Assembly: GCA_947166655.1 (NCBI GenBank)
Contig: CAMVFC010000024.1
Coordinates: forward strand, 1-35,434
Reading direction: 5' to 3'
From: an uncultured Prevotellaceae bacterium
Lineage (GTDB): Bacteria; Bacteroidota; Bacteroidia; Bacteroidales; Bacteroidaceae
Length of the DNA: 35,434 nt
In this document: in pieces, positions 9,164 to 19,831 of the stretch
How positions within the stretch are numbered: the first letter of the stretch is position 1
How the letters are laid out: every line of letters begins with the position of its first letter
Notes under the pieces: generated by a model
Database searches by the model: none
Seen by the model: only the letters and a program-made list of their open reading frames with translations
Told to the model about the DNA's origin: nothing
Position numbers and translations under genes: made by a program

Positions 9164-9742
9164 TCAGCAAAAAGAAGAGTTATCTGTAGATAGTATTTTC
9201 TGCCAGACGGTAGCAGAAACGTATTGATTGGAACGCTTAATCCAATCTTTCAAAGGAGTAGAAGGCACGAAGCCCCGCTGTCTGAAGAGTCGGATGGCGG
9301 GGTTATTATCATCTGCTACGATGGCATAAAGCTGATGTAGCATGAGTCGATGCGCATATTCTTCCAGGGCTTTGAGTGCACGTTGGCCATGGCCTTGATG
9401 TAGAGACTGTGGTAATACCACAATCCCGACTTCTGCCCTTTGGTGCTGAGGGTCAAAATGTGTCAAGTCACACAAGGCATGTGGCGTGCCGTTCGCTTCG
9501 GCGACGAGACGTACCTCACCGTCTTGAAACAAATCGTACTTCGCTTCAGCGATGTATTGGCGTAGGACATAACGCGAATAGGGGACTGTCGTCGCTGCAT
9601 GTTGCCAGAGCGTCATATCATTCTCAATGGCGTAAAGAAGTTCCAGGTCTTCCGGCTCTAAAGCACGCAGGCGGAAATCTGTATTGGAAGTTGGTATCCC
9701 TTGAGATGAAGGGATAGAAGTATTTTCAGTGGAAGGTCGCAT
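9164..9742 (-). CDS. GNAT family N-acetyltransferase
   Basis: FRLRALEPEDLELLYAIENDMTLW ... VGIVVLPQSLHQGHGQRALKALEEYA ... IVADDNNPAIRLFRQRGF acetyltransferase pattern; start MRPSTEN chosen at 9742, overlapping the upstream GT2 gene; ORF extends to 9784. Confidence 0.85.
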   Translation of the reverse strand: MRPSTENTSIPSSQGIPTSNTDFRLRALEPEDLELLYAIENDMTLWQHAATTVPYSRYVLRQYIAEAKYDLFQDGEVRLVAEANGTPHALCDLTHFDPQHQRAEVGIVVLPQSLHQGHGQRALKALEEYAHRLMLHQLYAIVADDNNPAIRLFRQRGFVPSTPLKDWIKRSNQYVSATVWQKILSTDNSSFC

Positions 9743-10940
9743 GTGGAAGAATGAGCGTTTGCGTTTTCGTATTGAATGTGCCAATGTTCACCAAGTGTCC
9801 CCTCTTGGAGAGTTGACTCATGCAAATCAAAATGTCAGAATAACCATTCACTTCAGGGTCGGTCTGGAAAACGAGGAACCGAGGCGTGCATCCGTCAGCA
9901 AAGGCCTGAAGGATATCGTCTGTAGGCTCCAACTGCTGAAGAGGCTCTAAGCCGGCACACTCCATCAGCGGGTATGCAGCAGCCCAGGCTGTATAGGTAC
10001 CTACGAAAGCCACTTTCTCCTTGACTTCGGGTGGAAGGTCGCCTTCATGCCCCAACTGATAGAAGAAAATGCGCAATCGACGGGTAAAACGTTGAAGATT
10101 CTGTCGAAGCAGTTCCCACGCCCCTAAGGCGGCTACGCCAACGCCCACCACAATGTTCGCTATGCGATAACGCCGCGCAAAGTGCTTACGGAAGAATATA
10201 AGCATTGCGTTGTAGAAGTTGTGGACATAGCGGAAACTTGTTTTCTGTGTGCTCTCGCCCTTATAGTGAAGCAAGCGAAAAGGCACATACCAGTTCTGCC
10301 ATCCTCCTTGCAGAATGCGGTAAGAGAGGTCGACATCCTCGCCATACATAAAGAAGTCTTCGTCGAGCAGTCCCACCTGATCCAAGGCTTCTCGGCGCAG
10401 CATCATAAAAGCACCTGAAATGACTTCTATGCGATTAGGCTCATTCTCGTTCAAATATCGCATATAGTATCGTCCGAAGCGACGACTTGTCGGATAGCGG
10501 TGAGCCAGACCTACTATCTTATAGAAAGAGGTGAGTGGGGTAGGCAGTCCCCGACGCGACTCAAAGGCAAACGATCCGTCACGGTTAAGCATCTGAGCCC
10601 CGAGGGCACCAGCTTCTGGGTGACTATCCATGAAGTCGACACATCCTGCGAGTGTATCCTCGCCCACAATGGTATCGGGATTCAAGAGTAAGACATACTC
10701 ACCCTGTGAGAGGCGGATAGCCAGGTTGTTTGCCCGGGAGAAACCCACATTCTCCTCATTCTGAATAAAATGAACCTGTGGGTACAAGCGTTGTGCATAG
10801 GCCACAGAATCGTCTGTAGAGGCATTGTCAACAACCCAGATGTCCGCCTCCATTCCATTGATGGCTCGAAGGACACTATCAAGACATTGTACAAGATAGT
10901 GACAGACATTATAGTTGACTATGACGACGCTAAGTTTCAT
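9726..10940 (-). CDS. Glycosyltransferase family 2
   Basis: MKLSVVIVNYNVCHYLVQCLDSVL...WVVDNASTDDSV...NVGFSRANNLAIRLSQGEYVLLLNPDT...ISGAFMMLRREALDQVGLLDEDFFMYGEDVDLSYRI. Confidence 0.93.
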   Translation of the reverse strand: MKLSVVIVNYNVCHYLVQCLDSVLRAINGMEADIWVVDNASTDDSVAYAQRLYPQVHFIQNEENVGFSRANNLAIRLSQGEYVLLLNPDTIVGEDTLAGCVDFMDSHPEAGALGAQMLNRDGSFAFESRRGLPTPLTSFYKIVGLAHRYPTSRRFGRYYMRYLNENEPNRIEVISGAFMMLRREALDQVGLLDEDFFMYGEDVDLSYRILQGGWQNWYVPFRLLHYKGESTQKTSFRYVHNFYNAMLIFFRKHFARRYRIANIVVGVGVAALGAWELLRQNLQRFTRRLRIFFYQLGHEGDLPPEVKEKVAFVGTYTAWAAAYPLMECAGLEPLQQLEPTDDILQAFADGCTPRFLVFQTDPEVNGYSDILICMSQLSKRGHLVNIGTFNTKTQTLILPHATFH

Positions 10941-11386
10941 GCCTCTTCCTGATCATATATGAGTTCGCGTTCCTGCCGCATTCGTCCGTCGCTGGGCCAT
11001 ACGAAGCAGAAAGCGACGAGAACGATGAGAGCAAGATAGCCACAAGTGGGTTCGAATTCGAGGAGATAGTATGCAAGTGTATTGTAAAACAACGGAACCG
11101 CAAGTATTGCTATGCGAATAATACTCCAACGGCAGTACTCCTGTTCAGACAACTGAATACGCCGTTTCACAAAGGAAAGTTTCATCATCTTCAAGGCAAA
11201 AGGGATGATACCGATAGTTAGCACGATGCCAACCATTTGCATGCAATAGGTCACTAACGCGTCGCTACCCGACAGACTGTCCAGCTCGACCAAGCCCGAT
11301 TCGAAAATAATGGCAACAAGTATTGGTGCAAGAATTTCAGCAGCGAAGAATAAGCGTAGAATTTTTGTTGTATTCATAAGAATCAA
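10937..11386 (-). CDS. Small integral membrane protein of unknown function
   Basis: 149 aa with about 4 hydrophobic segments; 4-bp overlap with the downstream GT2 gene and immediately downstream of recR. Confidence 0.7.
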   Translation of the reverse strand: MILMNTTKILRLFFAAEILAPILVAIIFESGLVELDSLSGSDALVTYCMQMVGIVLTIGIIPFALKMMKLSFVKRRIQLSEQEYCRWSIIRIAILAVPLFYNTLAYYLLEFEPTCGYLALIVLVAFCFVWPSDGRMRQERELIYDQEEA

Positions 11387-11405
11387 TAGTTACCTATTTA
11401 TATAT

Positions 11406-12011
11406 TTAAGCTTTGAATGGTTTCCTGTCGACGATGCTTCGACCGAGGGTCACTTCGTCCGTATAGTGAAGTTGGTCGTTTTGGGCGACACCACGGGCAA
11501 GTGTTGTTACGTTGACGGGTGTTGCAGCGAGCTTTCGATAGATATAGAACGAAGTGGTGTCACCCTCCATCGTGGGACTCAGGGCAAGAATCACCTCACC
11601 AATGCCTCCTGCCTTCACACGTTCTACGAGACTTTCCACCTCGAGATCCTGAGGACCTATGCCGTCCATGGGAGAAATCACCCCTCCAAGGACGTGATAA
11701 GTACCCCGATACTGGTGGGTAGCTTCTATCGCCATAACATCTTGTATCGTCTCGACGACACACACTGTCGCATGGTCACGGGCAGGATTGGCACAGATGC
11801 TACAGGTCTCCTCGTCTGAAATATTATGGCAGACGTGGCAGTAGCGGACGTTCTTTACCAGTTCGGAGAGGCTATCTGCAAATGCTACAACGTCCTGTTG
11901 CTCGCGACGCAACAAGTGCAGAACGAGTCGCATCGCTGTTTTCCGTCCGATACCTGGCAGTTGGGCGAAGTGACCTACTGCACGCTCGAGATGTACTGAA
12001 GGAATCTCCAT
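11406..12011 (-). CDS. recR: Recombination protein RecR
   Basis: [20 protein letters not shown]; zinc-finger [16 protein letters not shown]; Toprim region [14 protein letters not shown]...[16 protein letters not shown]. Confidence 0.96.
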   Translation of the reverse strand: MEIPSVHLERAVGHFAQLPGIGRKTAMRLVLHLLRREQQDVVAFADSLSELVKNVRYCHVCHNISDEETCSICANPARDHATVCVVETIQDVMAIEATHQYRGTYHVLGGVISPMDGIGPQDLEVESLVERVKAGGIGEVILALSPTMEGDTTSFYIYRKLAATPVNVTTLARGVAQNDQLHYTDEVTLGRSIVDRKPFKA

Positions 12012-12090
12012 GATGGTTCCATTGCTTCAAATAATCAGCCGCAGACCGCCGAACGATGTGATTCAGACGAGCCTGCGGCTGGCATTTCCG

Positions 12091-12163
12091 TCGGGGCGAC
12101 CCGACTCGAACGGGCGACCGCCTGGTCCCAAACCAGGAGCGCTACCAACTGCGCTACACCCCG
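12091..12163 (-). tRNA. tRNA-Pro (anticodon TGG)
   Basis: Reverse complement CGGGGTGTAGCGCAGTTGGTAGCGCTCCTGGTTTGGGACCAGGCGGTCGCCCGTTCGAGTCGGGTCGCCCCGA; full cloverleaf with acceptor pairing CGGGGTG/CGCCCCG. Confidence 0.96.
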
Positions 12164-12238
12164 GAAACGGGTGCAAAGGTACTGCTTTCTTCCGACTCTG
12201 CCAAATTTTGTGGCAAATAAATGTACGCAGAAGATGAG

Positions 12239-13663
12239 TTACACTGCAGGAGTCGGCGTTGATTCTGTGGCTGCAGCGTCGCTACTTCCCGGCTTGCGGT
12301 GTTTCTTGCCGCCGCGGTGGTTACGCTTGCGCTTTGCGGGAGAGGGTGAGGAAGCGCCCTCAACGGATGGCGAAGGTGCAGCTGCTTCCTTATCTTTGTT
12401 GCTCTGGTTGTGGTTACCGCGTCCTTTGCTGCCATGCCCTTTACCGCGCCCCTTGCCATTCCGATTGCGACCATGGCCTCGACTATTGTTGCGGAAACTG
12501 TTGCCCCGACCTGTGTAAGCGGGTGTTTCGCCGAGTTCCTCCGGTACGACCTCTTTGGGTACTTCTTTTTCCAGAAAGCGCTCAATGTCTGCAAATAAGG
12601 GCTGATCTTTCTCGGATACAAGAGTGACGGCTCGACCGTCACGTCCGGCTCTGGCTGTACGCCCGATGCGGTGCACATAGTCCTCCTCGTCGTGAGGGAC
12701 ATCGTAGTTGATGACCAGTTGTATGTCGTCAATATCAATGCCGCGTGCAACGATATCAGTGGCCACAAGGATATCAATCTGTCCTGTCTTGAAACGATAC
12801 ATCACATCGTCACGCTGTTCTTGCAGCAGGTCGGAATGCATCGCTTCGGCATTATAGCCCTTTCGTTTGAGCGTAATGGCAACATCTTTCGTGTGTACCT
12901 TCTTGCCTACAAAGACAATGACGCGTTCGGGCTTGCGCTCTTTGAAGAGATGTTCTATGATACGCATTTTCTGCGCTTCATAACAGATATAAGCACTCTG
13001 ACTGATACCTTCGGCAGGTTTGTTCAGCGCTATCTTCACTTCCACAGGGTCGGTGAGGATGGTCTTTGCGAGCTCGACTATCTTATCCGGCATTGTTGCC
13101 GAGAACATGATGGTTTGTCGCTGCTTAGGCAAGAAACTGACAATTTGCATGATGTCGTCAGAGAAGCCCATATCGAGCATACGGTCGGCCTCGTCGAGAA
13201 TGAAGAAGCTGACGCGTGAGAGGTCGATATTGCCGAGGCTGAGGTGACTGATGAGTCTGCCTGGTGTAGCAATTACGACGTCGGCACCGAGTTGTAATCC
13301 GCGCTTCTCCTGCTCGTATCGTATGCCATCGTTGCCTCCGTAGACAGCAACACTTGAGATGCCATCGAGGTAATAGGCGAAGCCTTGCATGGCTTGGTCG
13401 ATCTGCTGAGCCAGTTCACGTGTTGGCGACATGATAATGCAGTTGATGGCATCGGCAGGGTAGCCACCATCGCGAAGTTGCGAGAGAACAGGCAACAGAT
13501 AGGCTGCAGTTTTTCCTGTACCTGTTTGAGCTACACCGATGAGGTCTCGTCCTTCCAGCAGTGGGGGGATGGCTTGCTCCTGGATGGGGGTGCATTCTGT
13601 GAAATTCATGTCATCGAGTGCATCGAGAACATCGTAGTTGAGGTCTAATTCTTCAAATTGCAT
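12239..13663 (-). CDS. DEAD/DEAH-box ATP-dependent RNA helicase with Gly/Arg/Asn- and Lys-rich tail
   Basis: Q motif CTPIQEQAIPPLLEGRDLIGVAQTGTGKTAAY, PTRELAQQ, DEAD, SAT, ARGIDIDD, HRIGRTARAGRDG. Confidence 0.95.
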   Translation of the reverse strand: MQFEELDLNYDVLDALDDMNFTECTPIQEQAIPPLLEGRDLIGVAQTGTGKTAAYLLPVLSQLRDGGYPADAINCIIMSPTRELAQQIDQAMQGFAYYLDGISSVAVYGGNDGIRYEQEKRGLQLGADVVIATPGRLISHLSLGNIDLSRVSFFILDEADRMLDMGFSDDIMQIVSFLPKQRQTIMFSATMPDKIVELAKTILTDPVEVKIALNKPAEGISQSAYICYEAQKMRIIEHLFKERKPERVIVFVGKKVHTKDVAITLKRKGYNAEAMHSDLLQEQRDDVMYRFKTGQIDILVATDIVARGIDIDDIQLVINYDVPHDEEDYVHRIGRTARAGRDGRAVTLVSEKDQPLFADIERFLEKEVPKEVVPEELGETPAYTGRGNSFRNNSRGHGRNRNGKGRGKGHGSKGRGNHNQSNKDKEAAAPSPSVEGASSPSPAKRKRNHRGGKKHRKPGSSDAAATESTPTPAV

Positions 13664-13684
13664 ATCAAGTAGGGGTATTTTATG

Positions 13685-14887
13685 CTATCGTATAGAGCGC
13701 CTGTAGAGGACTATTGCGATGATGGTGAATGAGAGGTTGGGCACCCAGGCAGCCAGCATGGGAGGCCAGTTGCTGTTGATGGCGAAGGTGGAGGAGATGG
13801 TCTGCACCATAATATAGGCAGCTGTGAGTCCGAGTCCCAAGCCAAGCGAACCGCCCATACCTCCCTTTCGTTTGCGGAAGGAGAGGAAGAGCCCGATGGC
13901 CGACAGGATGAAGGCAGCAAAGGGGTCGGCAAAACGTTTGTGATATTCCACCTGATAGACTTTCACATTTCCAGAACCGCGCAACCGCTGTCGGTCGATG
14001 TAGTCGAGCAGCTCGCTGTTGGTGAGGGCTTGTTGCTGATTTTTCATGGCGATGAAGTCCTTGGGCTCCATGTAGATGACGCTGTCAACGATGTTCAGTC
14101 TGGTGATGTGCTCACGCAAACCGCGCAATGTTCGTATGCGGACATCGTAGAGGCGCCAATGATATCGTTCGTCAGCCAGGGTATCGTACTGGATACGTTG
14201 TGCCGTGAGATGGCTCACGAGACTTTTGTTCTGGAACTTATCGAGCGAGAAGCGATATCCGCTCTTTCGGTCGCCATCGAAATGGTCAACATAGGCAATG
14301 ACACCTGTATCCACCTGCAGCTGAATGTGGTCGGCCATCTGAGGTCGGCGACGACTCTTGTAGCGTAACTCGAAGTCGATGCGTTTGGCCGAGCCGCGGG
14401 GAATGACTTCCGTACCTAAATAAAAGCTCAACGCAGCGATGAGCGCAGAGGATAGCATGTAGGGACGGAGCAGTCGGCCAATACTCATTCCTGTGGACAT
14501 CATCGCTATAATCTCACTGCCATCAGCCAGCTTGGAGGTGAAGAAGATGACGGCTATGAAGACAAAGAGTGCCGAGAAGAGGTTGCTGTAGAAGGGAATG
14601 AAATTGAGGTAATAGTTCACCAGTCCCATCCATGGGGCGTGGTTCATGGTAAACTTGTCTGAGTTCTCGGAGAAATCGAAGACGACTGCGATGGAGATGA
14701 TGAGAAGAATAGAAAAGAAGTAGGTCCCGAGGAACTTGGCCATGATGTAGCGGTCGAGCCTCGAGAACAGATTACGACGCAGGAAACGGAGGAAAGGAAG
14801 GCCTTCGTTAGTCCGCTGCTTCTCTTGCTCTGCGGAAGGAAGGGGAGTCGTATGTTCTTTTTCGATAGTCTTCTGGTTCATAATCAA
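13685..14887 (-). CDS. LptF/LptG (YjgP/YjgQ) family lipopolysaccharide export permease
   Basis: LDRYIMAKFLGTYFFSILLIISIAVVFDFSENSDKF...MSTGMSIGRLLRPYM...GGSLGLGLGLTAAYIMVQTIS; multispan pattern and conserved neighbourhood after tgt. Confidence 0.92.
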   Translation of the reverse strand: MIMNQKTIEKEHTTPLPSAEQEKQRTNEGLPFLRFLRRNLFSRLDRYIMAKFLGTYFFSILLIISIAVVFDFSENSDKFTMNHAPWMGLVNYYLNFIPFYSNLFSALFVFIAVIFFTSKLADGSEIIAMMSTGMSIGRLLRPYMLSSALIAALSFYLGTEVIPRGSAKRIDFELRYKSRRRPQMADHIQLQVDTGVIAYVDHFDGDRKSGYRFSLDKFQNKSLVSHLTAQRIQYDTLADERYHWRLYDVRIRTLRGLREHITRLNIVDSVIYMEPKDFIAMKNQQQALTNSELLDYIDRQRLRGSGNVKVYQVEYHKRFADPFAAFILSAIGLFLSFRKRKGGMGGSLGLGLGLTAAYIMVQTISSTFAINSNWPPMLAAWVPNLSFTIIAIVLYRRSIR

Positions 14888-14894
14888 AAATCTT

Positions 14895-16025
14895 CTACAA
14901 CCTTCTGCTCAGTCGAGGCACCATCTGCTCCTTCCATGCCTTGAAGTCGCCTTGAATGATATGTTGACGAGCCTCTCGCACCAGCCGGAGGTAGAAGGCG
15001 AGGTTATGAATGCTGCCTATTTGCAGGGCCAGCAACTCCTGTGCTTTGTATAGGTGATGCAGGTAGGCACGTGTATAGGTCGTGTCGACGTAGCTGGTGC
15101 CGTCGGGATCGATGGGGGAGAAGTCCGTAGCCCACTTGACGTTGCGCATGTTCATGGTGCCTTCAGAGGTGAACAGCATCGCATTGCGCCCGTTACGCGT
15201 AGGCATGACACAGTCGAACATATCGACACCGCGTTCAATGGCTTCGAGCAGGTTGACGGGCGTACCGACACCCATCAGGTAGCGCGGACGGTCTTCGGGC
15301 AGGATGCCGTTGACGAGTTCAATCATCTCGTACATCACCTCAGCAGGTTCGCCTACAGCCAGGCCGCCGATAGCATAGCCTTCGGCATTCTTCGAGGCAC
15401 AGAATTCAGCGCTCTCTGTGCGCAGGTCGCGGTAGGTGCATCCCTGCACAATAGGGAACAGGCTCTGGTGGTAGCCATATTTGGGTTCTGTCTCGTTGAA
15501 GCGTTGAATACAGCGATCCAGCCAATGGTGGGTCAGCGTAAGGCTTTTGCGAGCATAGTCATAGGGAGCTGTTCCCGGCGGGCACTCGTCGAATGCCATC
15601 ATGATGTCGGCTCCGATGCTACGCTCAATGTCCATCACTTTCTCCGGCGTAAAGAAATGCTTGCTGCCATCAATGTGACTGCGGAACTCGCATCCCTCTT
15701 CACGCAACTTTCGGATCCCTGTGAGCGAGAACACCTGAAAGCCGCCGGAGTCGGTCAGCATGGGGCGGTCAAAGCCGTTGAAACGATGCAGGCCTCCTGC
15801 TGCTTCCAACACGGATGTTCCTGGACGCAGATAGAGATGATAAGTGTTGCCAAGGATGATCTCGGCATTGATATCCTCCTTCAAGTCGCGAAGCTGCACA
15901 CCCTTGACCGATCCCACTGTGCCCACAGGCATAAAGATGGGAGTGTGTATCTGTCCGTGGTCTGTCTGTATGAGTCCTGCGCGGGCTTTGGACTGTGAAT
16001 CTGTATGTTGCAGCGTGAATGTCAT
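14895..16025 (-). CDS. tgt: tRNA-guanine (queuine) transglycosylase
   Basis: THTPIFMPVGTVGSVKGV (IHTPIFMPVG), LGNTYHLYLRPG, MLTDSGGFQVFSL, DIMMAFDECPP, GGLAVGEP, RYLMGVGTP, FDCVMPTRNGRN. Confidence 0.97.
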   Translation of the reverse strand: MTFTLQHTDSQSKARAGLIQTDHGQIHTPIFMPVGTVGSVKGVQLRDLKEDINAEIILGNTYHLYLRPGTSVLEAAGGLHRFNGFDRPMLTDSGGFQVFSLTGIRKLREEGCEFRSHIDGSKHFFTPEKVMDIERSIGADIMMAFDECPPGTAPYDYARKSLTLTHHWLDRCIQRFNETEPKYGYHQSLFPIVQGCTYRDLRTESAEFCASKNAEGYAIGGLAVGEPAEVMYEMIELVNGILPEDRPRYLMGVGTPVNLLEAIERGVDMFDCVMPTRNGRNAMLFTSEGTMNMRNVKWATDFSPIDPDGTSYVDTTYTRAYLHHLYKAQELLALQIGSIHNLAFYLRLVREARQHIIQGDFKAWKEQMVPRLSRRL

Positions 16026-18478
16026 GATTTCTTCTCCTCTTCGTCTTCCAGGATAAAGTGAATAGGCTTGTCCACCTTGCTGTCCAGCAAAGCGAAGTCG
16101 ATGACATCGCTGATGGTCTCGACATAGTGGAAATTCAGACCGCGGAGGTACAACTCATCGATCTCTTCAATGTCCTTACGATTATCTTCGCAGAGTACGA
16201 TATTCTTTATGCCAGCGCGCTTGGCAGCCAGGATTTTCTCCTTGATGCCTCCCACGGGAAGTACCTTGCCGCGCAGAGTAATCTCACCGGTCATGGCCAG
16301 ACTGTCGCGCACTTTGCGCTGCGTCAGGGCGGAGACGAGACTCGTGGCCATCGTGACACCTGCCGAGGGACCATCTTTGGGAACAGCTCCTTCGGGCACG
16401 TGAATATGGATGTTGTAATGATCGAAGATGCGCATGTCAACGCCGAGCGTCTCGGCATGTGCTTTGATGTATTCCAATGCCAGCACAGCACTCTCTTTCA
16501 TCACATCGCCCAAATTGCCCGTGAGCGTTAGTTTCTGACCTTTTCCACGACTGAGGCTGGTCTCGATAAAGAGAATCTCGCCGCCCACACTGGTCCAAGC
16601 CAACCCTGTGACGACGCCTGCAAAAGCATTGCCTTGATAACTGTCGCGCAGGTATTTGGGCTTGCCGAGGATGGACTCGATGTCGGCTGATGTAATTCGC
16701 AGCGCGGGGAACTCGCCGTTGCGCTCGAAATGTAGCACCATCTTGCGGAAGAAGCGATCCAGTTCTTTCTCCAATCCGCGGACACCGCTCTCGCGGGTGT
16801 AGCGTTCAATGAGGAATTCTAAGGCGTTCTTCTGAAAACGCAGTTCTTTTTTATCCTTAATGCCGCAACGTTCCATCACACGTGGAATAAGATGCCTACG
16901 GGCGATTTCCACTTTCTCTTCGGTGATGTAGCCATTCACTTCGATGAGTTCCATGCGGTCCAGCAACGGGCGAGGAATAGCTCCGACGTTGTTGGCTGTG
17001 GCTATAAACATCACTTGCGAGAGGTCGAAATCCACGTCAAGGAAATTATCGTGGAAGGCGGTGTTCTGTTCGGGGTCGAGCACCTCCAGGAGGGCACTGG
17101 CGGGATCGCCATTGTGGGTATTCTCCGTAATCTTGTCGATTTCATCGAGCACGAACACGGGATTCGATGTGCCTGCTTTAATCAGGCTCTTGATGATTCT
17201 ACCAGGCATAGCACCTATGTAAGTGCGACGGTGTCCGCGAATCTCAGCTTCGTCGTGCAGACCTCCGAGTGATGCCCGCACATACTTACGTTTCAGGGCT
17301 TCGGCGATGCTTCGGCAGAGCGATGTTTTTCCTACGCCCGGAGGTCCATACAGGCAAATGATAGCCGAGCGCTGTTTGCCTCCATGCATCTGCCGTACGG
17401 CGAGGTGTTCGAGGATGCGTTCCTTAACATCTTTCAAGCCATAATGGTCGCGCCGCAGCACTCGCTCGGCATTCTGTAGACTAAGGTTATCCTCCGTCAC
17501 GATGCCCCAAGGCAGTTGAACCATCGTCTCCAGATAGTTGTACTGCACCTGATAATCGGGCGACTGCGGATTAAGACGGTCCAACTTCTCCAACTCATGT
17601 TTGAACATGCTGTCCACCTCCTCCGGCCATTTCAGTTTGGAGGCCATATCGCGGAGTTTTGCTGTATCTCCGTCGGTGGAGTTACCGAGCTGTTGCCGAA
17701 TGTTGTTCAATTGTTGCTGCAGATAGTACTCGCGCTGCTGATTGTCGATGTCGGCCTGCGTCTTCGTGTGAAGTTCATGGCGGATGCGGGCAAACTGCAT
17801 CTCACGGGCGATGAACTTCAGGAGCTTCGTTCCGCGCGAAAGCGGACTCAAGTCTTCCAACAGCATGATGCGGTTGGAAACCTCCGTGGGGAAATTCGAA
17901 CAGGCGAAGTTGATGAAGAACTGCATCGAGAACGCATTGTTGACGGCCACAGACACCTCAACGCCCAGTTGGTCGTCCAGCTGGATGTACTCCAACAAAC
18001 GGTCACGCACGGTCTGGCGCAGGATTTCGTAGGTGTGATCTACAGTCTCTTCAATGCGTTCGTGCAGGCGCTTGACATGGGCATAAAGCATCCCATCCAC
18101 CCGATCGATATGCTCCAACCGGATGGGGGAGAGACCCTGCACGATTGCAGTAATCGTGTCATCAGGCATTTCGAAGATACGCACCACACGTGCAGCCACG
18201 CCAATAGAGAAGAAATCCTTGGGGGACGGCACTTCAAGTTCGGGCTTCACCTGCGTGCCCGTAGCCAGGACAGTCCCACGCGCAAATGCATCACGTACGA
18301 GGTCGACAGACGATGAGCGGCGGATGGATATCGGCGCGATGACACCAGGGAATAGGACGAGGTCACGCAGCGGCAACACACTCAATATGTTGTCGAACTT
18401 CGCAGAGTAGATATCCTTTGCTTCACCGTCGAATTCGGCGACGAAAGAAAAGGGATTCGTGTTTGATTCTATATCCAT
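16022..18478 (-). CDS. lon: ATP-dependent endopeptidase La (Lon)
   Basis: LON N-domain, Walker [24 protein letters not shown], catalytic [14 protein letters not shown] and [15 protein letters not shown]; start [10 protein letters not shown] at 18478, ORF opens at 18538. Overlaps tgt by 4 bp. Confidence 0.96.
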   Translation of the reverse strand: MDIESNTNPFSFVAEFDGEAKDIYSAKFDNILSVLPLRDLVLFPGVIAPISIRRSSSVDLVRDAFARGTVLATGTQVKPELEVPSPKDFFSIGVAARVVRIFEMPDDTITAIVQGLSPIRLEHIDRVDGMLYAHVKRLHERIEETVDHTYEILRQTVRDRLLEYIQLDDQLGVEVSVAVNNAFSMQFFINFACSNFPTEVSNRIMLLEDLSPLSRGTKLLKFIAREMQFARIRHELHTKTQADIDNQQREYYLQQQLNNIRQQLGNSTDGDTAKLRDMASKLKWPEEVDSMFKHELEKLDRLNPQSPDYQVQYNYLETMVQLPWGIVTEDNLSLQNAERVLRRDHYGLKDVKERILEHLAVRQMHGGKQRSAIICLYGPPGVGKTSLCRSIAEALKRKYVRASLGGLHDEAEIRGHRRTYIGAMPGRIIKSLIKAGTSNPVFVLDEIDKITENTHNGDPASALLEVLDPEQNTAFHDNFLDVDFDLSQVMFIATANNVGAIPRPLLDRMELIEVNGYITEEKVEIARRHLIPRVMERCGIKDKKELRFQKNALEFLIERYTRESGVRGLEKELDRFFRKMVLHFERNGEFPALRITSADIESILGKPKYLRDSYQGNAFAGVVTGLAWTSVGGEILFIETSLSRGKGQKLTLTGNLGDVMKESAVLALEYIKAHAETLGVDMRIFDHYNIHIHVPEGAVPKDGPSAGVTMATSLVSALTQRKVRDSLAMTGEITLRGKVLPVGGIKEKILAAKRAGIKNIVLCEDNRKDIEEIDELYLRGLNFHYVETISDVIDFALLDSKVDKPIHFILEDEEEKKS

Positions 18479-18506
18479 TATAATACTGTTCTCTGATAAA
18501 AGCGTG

Positions 18507-18514
18507 CAAAGATA
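18507..18514 (-). promoter_or_regulatory. Bacteroidetes-type -7 box (TATCTTTG) of the lon promoter
   Basis: caaagata on +, about 30 bp upstream of the lon start codon. Confidence 0.6.
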
Positions 18515-18577
18515 CGTAAAAAAAGTGGATTGCCCCACTCTTTACCTCTCTTTTTTCATTTATCTGCTGAATATGAG

Positions 18578-18687
18578 AGCTGTTTCACTCTTATAGGCCA
18601 CTGAAATAAGTCTTATAGGTGATTCCATTTTCCATTATGGATAATTCCTTTTACCCTTATAGGTAATTCCTTTTACCCTTATACGCA
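18578..18687 (+). repeat. Five degenerate tandem units with exact 22-bp period, consensus ...CTTATAGGTGATTCC...
   Basis: Units: agctgtttcactcttataggcc / actgaaataagtcttataggtg / attccattttccattatggata / attccttttacccttataggta / attccttttacccttatacgca. Confidence 0.85.
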
Positions 18688-18725
18688 ACGCATATTTACA
18701 AACAATGCAATATATATACAAATAA

Positions 18726-18771
18726 GGCCGCACGTATATACGTCTTTGCAGATTCGTATATACGTGTGGCC
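18726..18771. repeat. 17-bp stem inverted repeat (strong hairpin), 12-nt loop
   Basis: ggccgcacgtatatacg (18726-18742) pairs with cgtatatacgtgtggcc (18755-18771); one G-T pair. Confidence 0.85.
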
Positions 18772-18822
18772 CTGAGGGTATGGACGTGGTGAGAAGCGTG
18801 TCCTCACGCTGTTGCTCTTGAC

Positions 18823-19761
18823 TTATATGCTTCCGGTGTTGACGACGGGCTGGGCGTTGTCTTCACCACAAAGAACCACCAAAAGGTTCGATACCATCTG
18901 CGCTTTGCGATCGTCGTCCAGATGCACGATGTCTTGTGCGCTGAGCTGATCGAGCGCCATCTTTACCATCGAGACGGCCCCCTCGACGATCTTCTCGCGG
19001 GCAGCGATGATGGCTGTTGCCTGCTGGCGGCGCAGCATGACGGCAGCAATCTCGGGCGCATAGGCAAGATAGTTGATGCGAGCTTCCACGACTTCGATGC
19101 CGGCCATGGCGAGACGTTCGTTCAGTTTCTGCTCCAGTTGGTCGTTGATCTCTTCGCCGCCACTGCGCAGGGTCATGTCGGACGAACGCGATTCGGTATC
19201 GTCGTAGGCATACTGTCCGGCTACCTGACGAAGGGCAGCGTCGCTCTGCACACGCACAAAGCGCTCGAAGGCTGCCATCATTGACTTCACGTCAGTGCCC
19301 ACTTGTGCATTGTTAGAGGCCATCGTCTGAGAGTCGATCTCAAAGAGGGCTTTGTAAGTGTCTTTCAGACGCCAGACGAGCACGAGGCCGATCATCACAG
19401 GGTTTCCTTCCTTGTCATTGACCTTAATGGGTTCGGCGTCGAGGTTACGGGCACGCAGCGAAAGTTTTTTCGTGGTGGTGAAGGGGTTAATCCAGAAATA
19501 ACCTGTGCGGGTGAACGTTCCGACGTACTTTCCAAAAAACATCACGACGCGTGCCTCACCGGGTTCGAGCATTATGAAACCAGCCCAGAGGATGGCGGAG
19601 AAAAGAAAAACTGCAGCACTGGCGACGCCGAACTGCCAGCTTTCATAGTCGATACACAAAACCAGGAGAGCGATGGCACCGATGGAGAGTGCCAGATTCA
19701 AGAACAGCATAGCAAAACCGTTCAACGTTGTCCCTTTGTAAGAAATTTCTTTGTTTTCCAT
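18823..19761 (-). CDS. SPFH/Band 7 domain membrane protein
   Basis: Two hydrophobic segments then [72 protein letters not shown]; start MENKEI at 19761. Confidence 0.9.
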   Translation of the reverse strand: MENKEISYKGTTLNGFAMLFLNLALSIGAIALLVLCIDYESWQFGVASAAVFLFSAILWAGFIMLEPGEARVVMFFGKYVGTFTRTGYFWINPFTTTKKLSLRARNLDAEPIKVNDKEGNPVMIGLVLVWRLKDTYKALFEIDSQTMASNNAQVGTDVKSMMAAFERFVRVQSDAALRQVAGQYAYDDTESRSSDMTLRSGGEEINDQLEQKLNERLAMAGIEVVEARINYLAYAPEIAAVMLRRQQATAIIAAREKIVEGAVSMVKMALDQLSAQDIVHLDDDRKAQMVSNLLVVLCGEDNAQPVVNTGSI

Positions 19762-19831
19762 AATGATATACACTTTTTAGAGATTGTTTTGCTTGTAGAT
19801 GACAGGAAAAACTGAGAAGTAACCCTTTCCC

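Noticed and set aside
10937-11386. Holin/toxin-like reading of the small membrane protein
   Set aside because: Only hydrophobicity supports it; position between recR and GT2 looks like ordinary conserved chromosome.
12010-12237. 75-aa ORF (…RPDSNGRPPGPKPGALPTALHPG…)
   Set aside because: Typical spurious translation of a tRNA; it overlaps tRNA-Pro.
15054-15998. 314-aa plus-strand ORF opposite tgt
   Set aside because: Shadow ORF; the minus strand encodes all Tgt motifs.
17516-18316. 266-aa plus-strand ORF opposite lon
   Set aside because: Shadow ORF of the Lon N-domain.
18578-18687. CRISPR array interpretation of 22-bp units
   Set aside because: Units are contiguous with no unique spacers, degenerate, and no cas genes are nearby.
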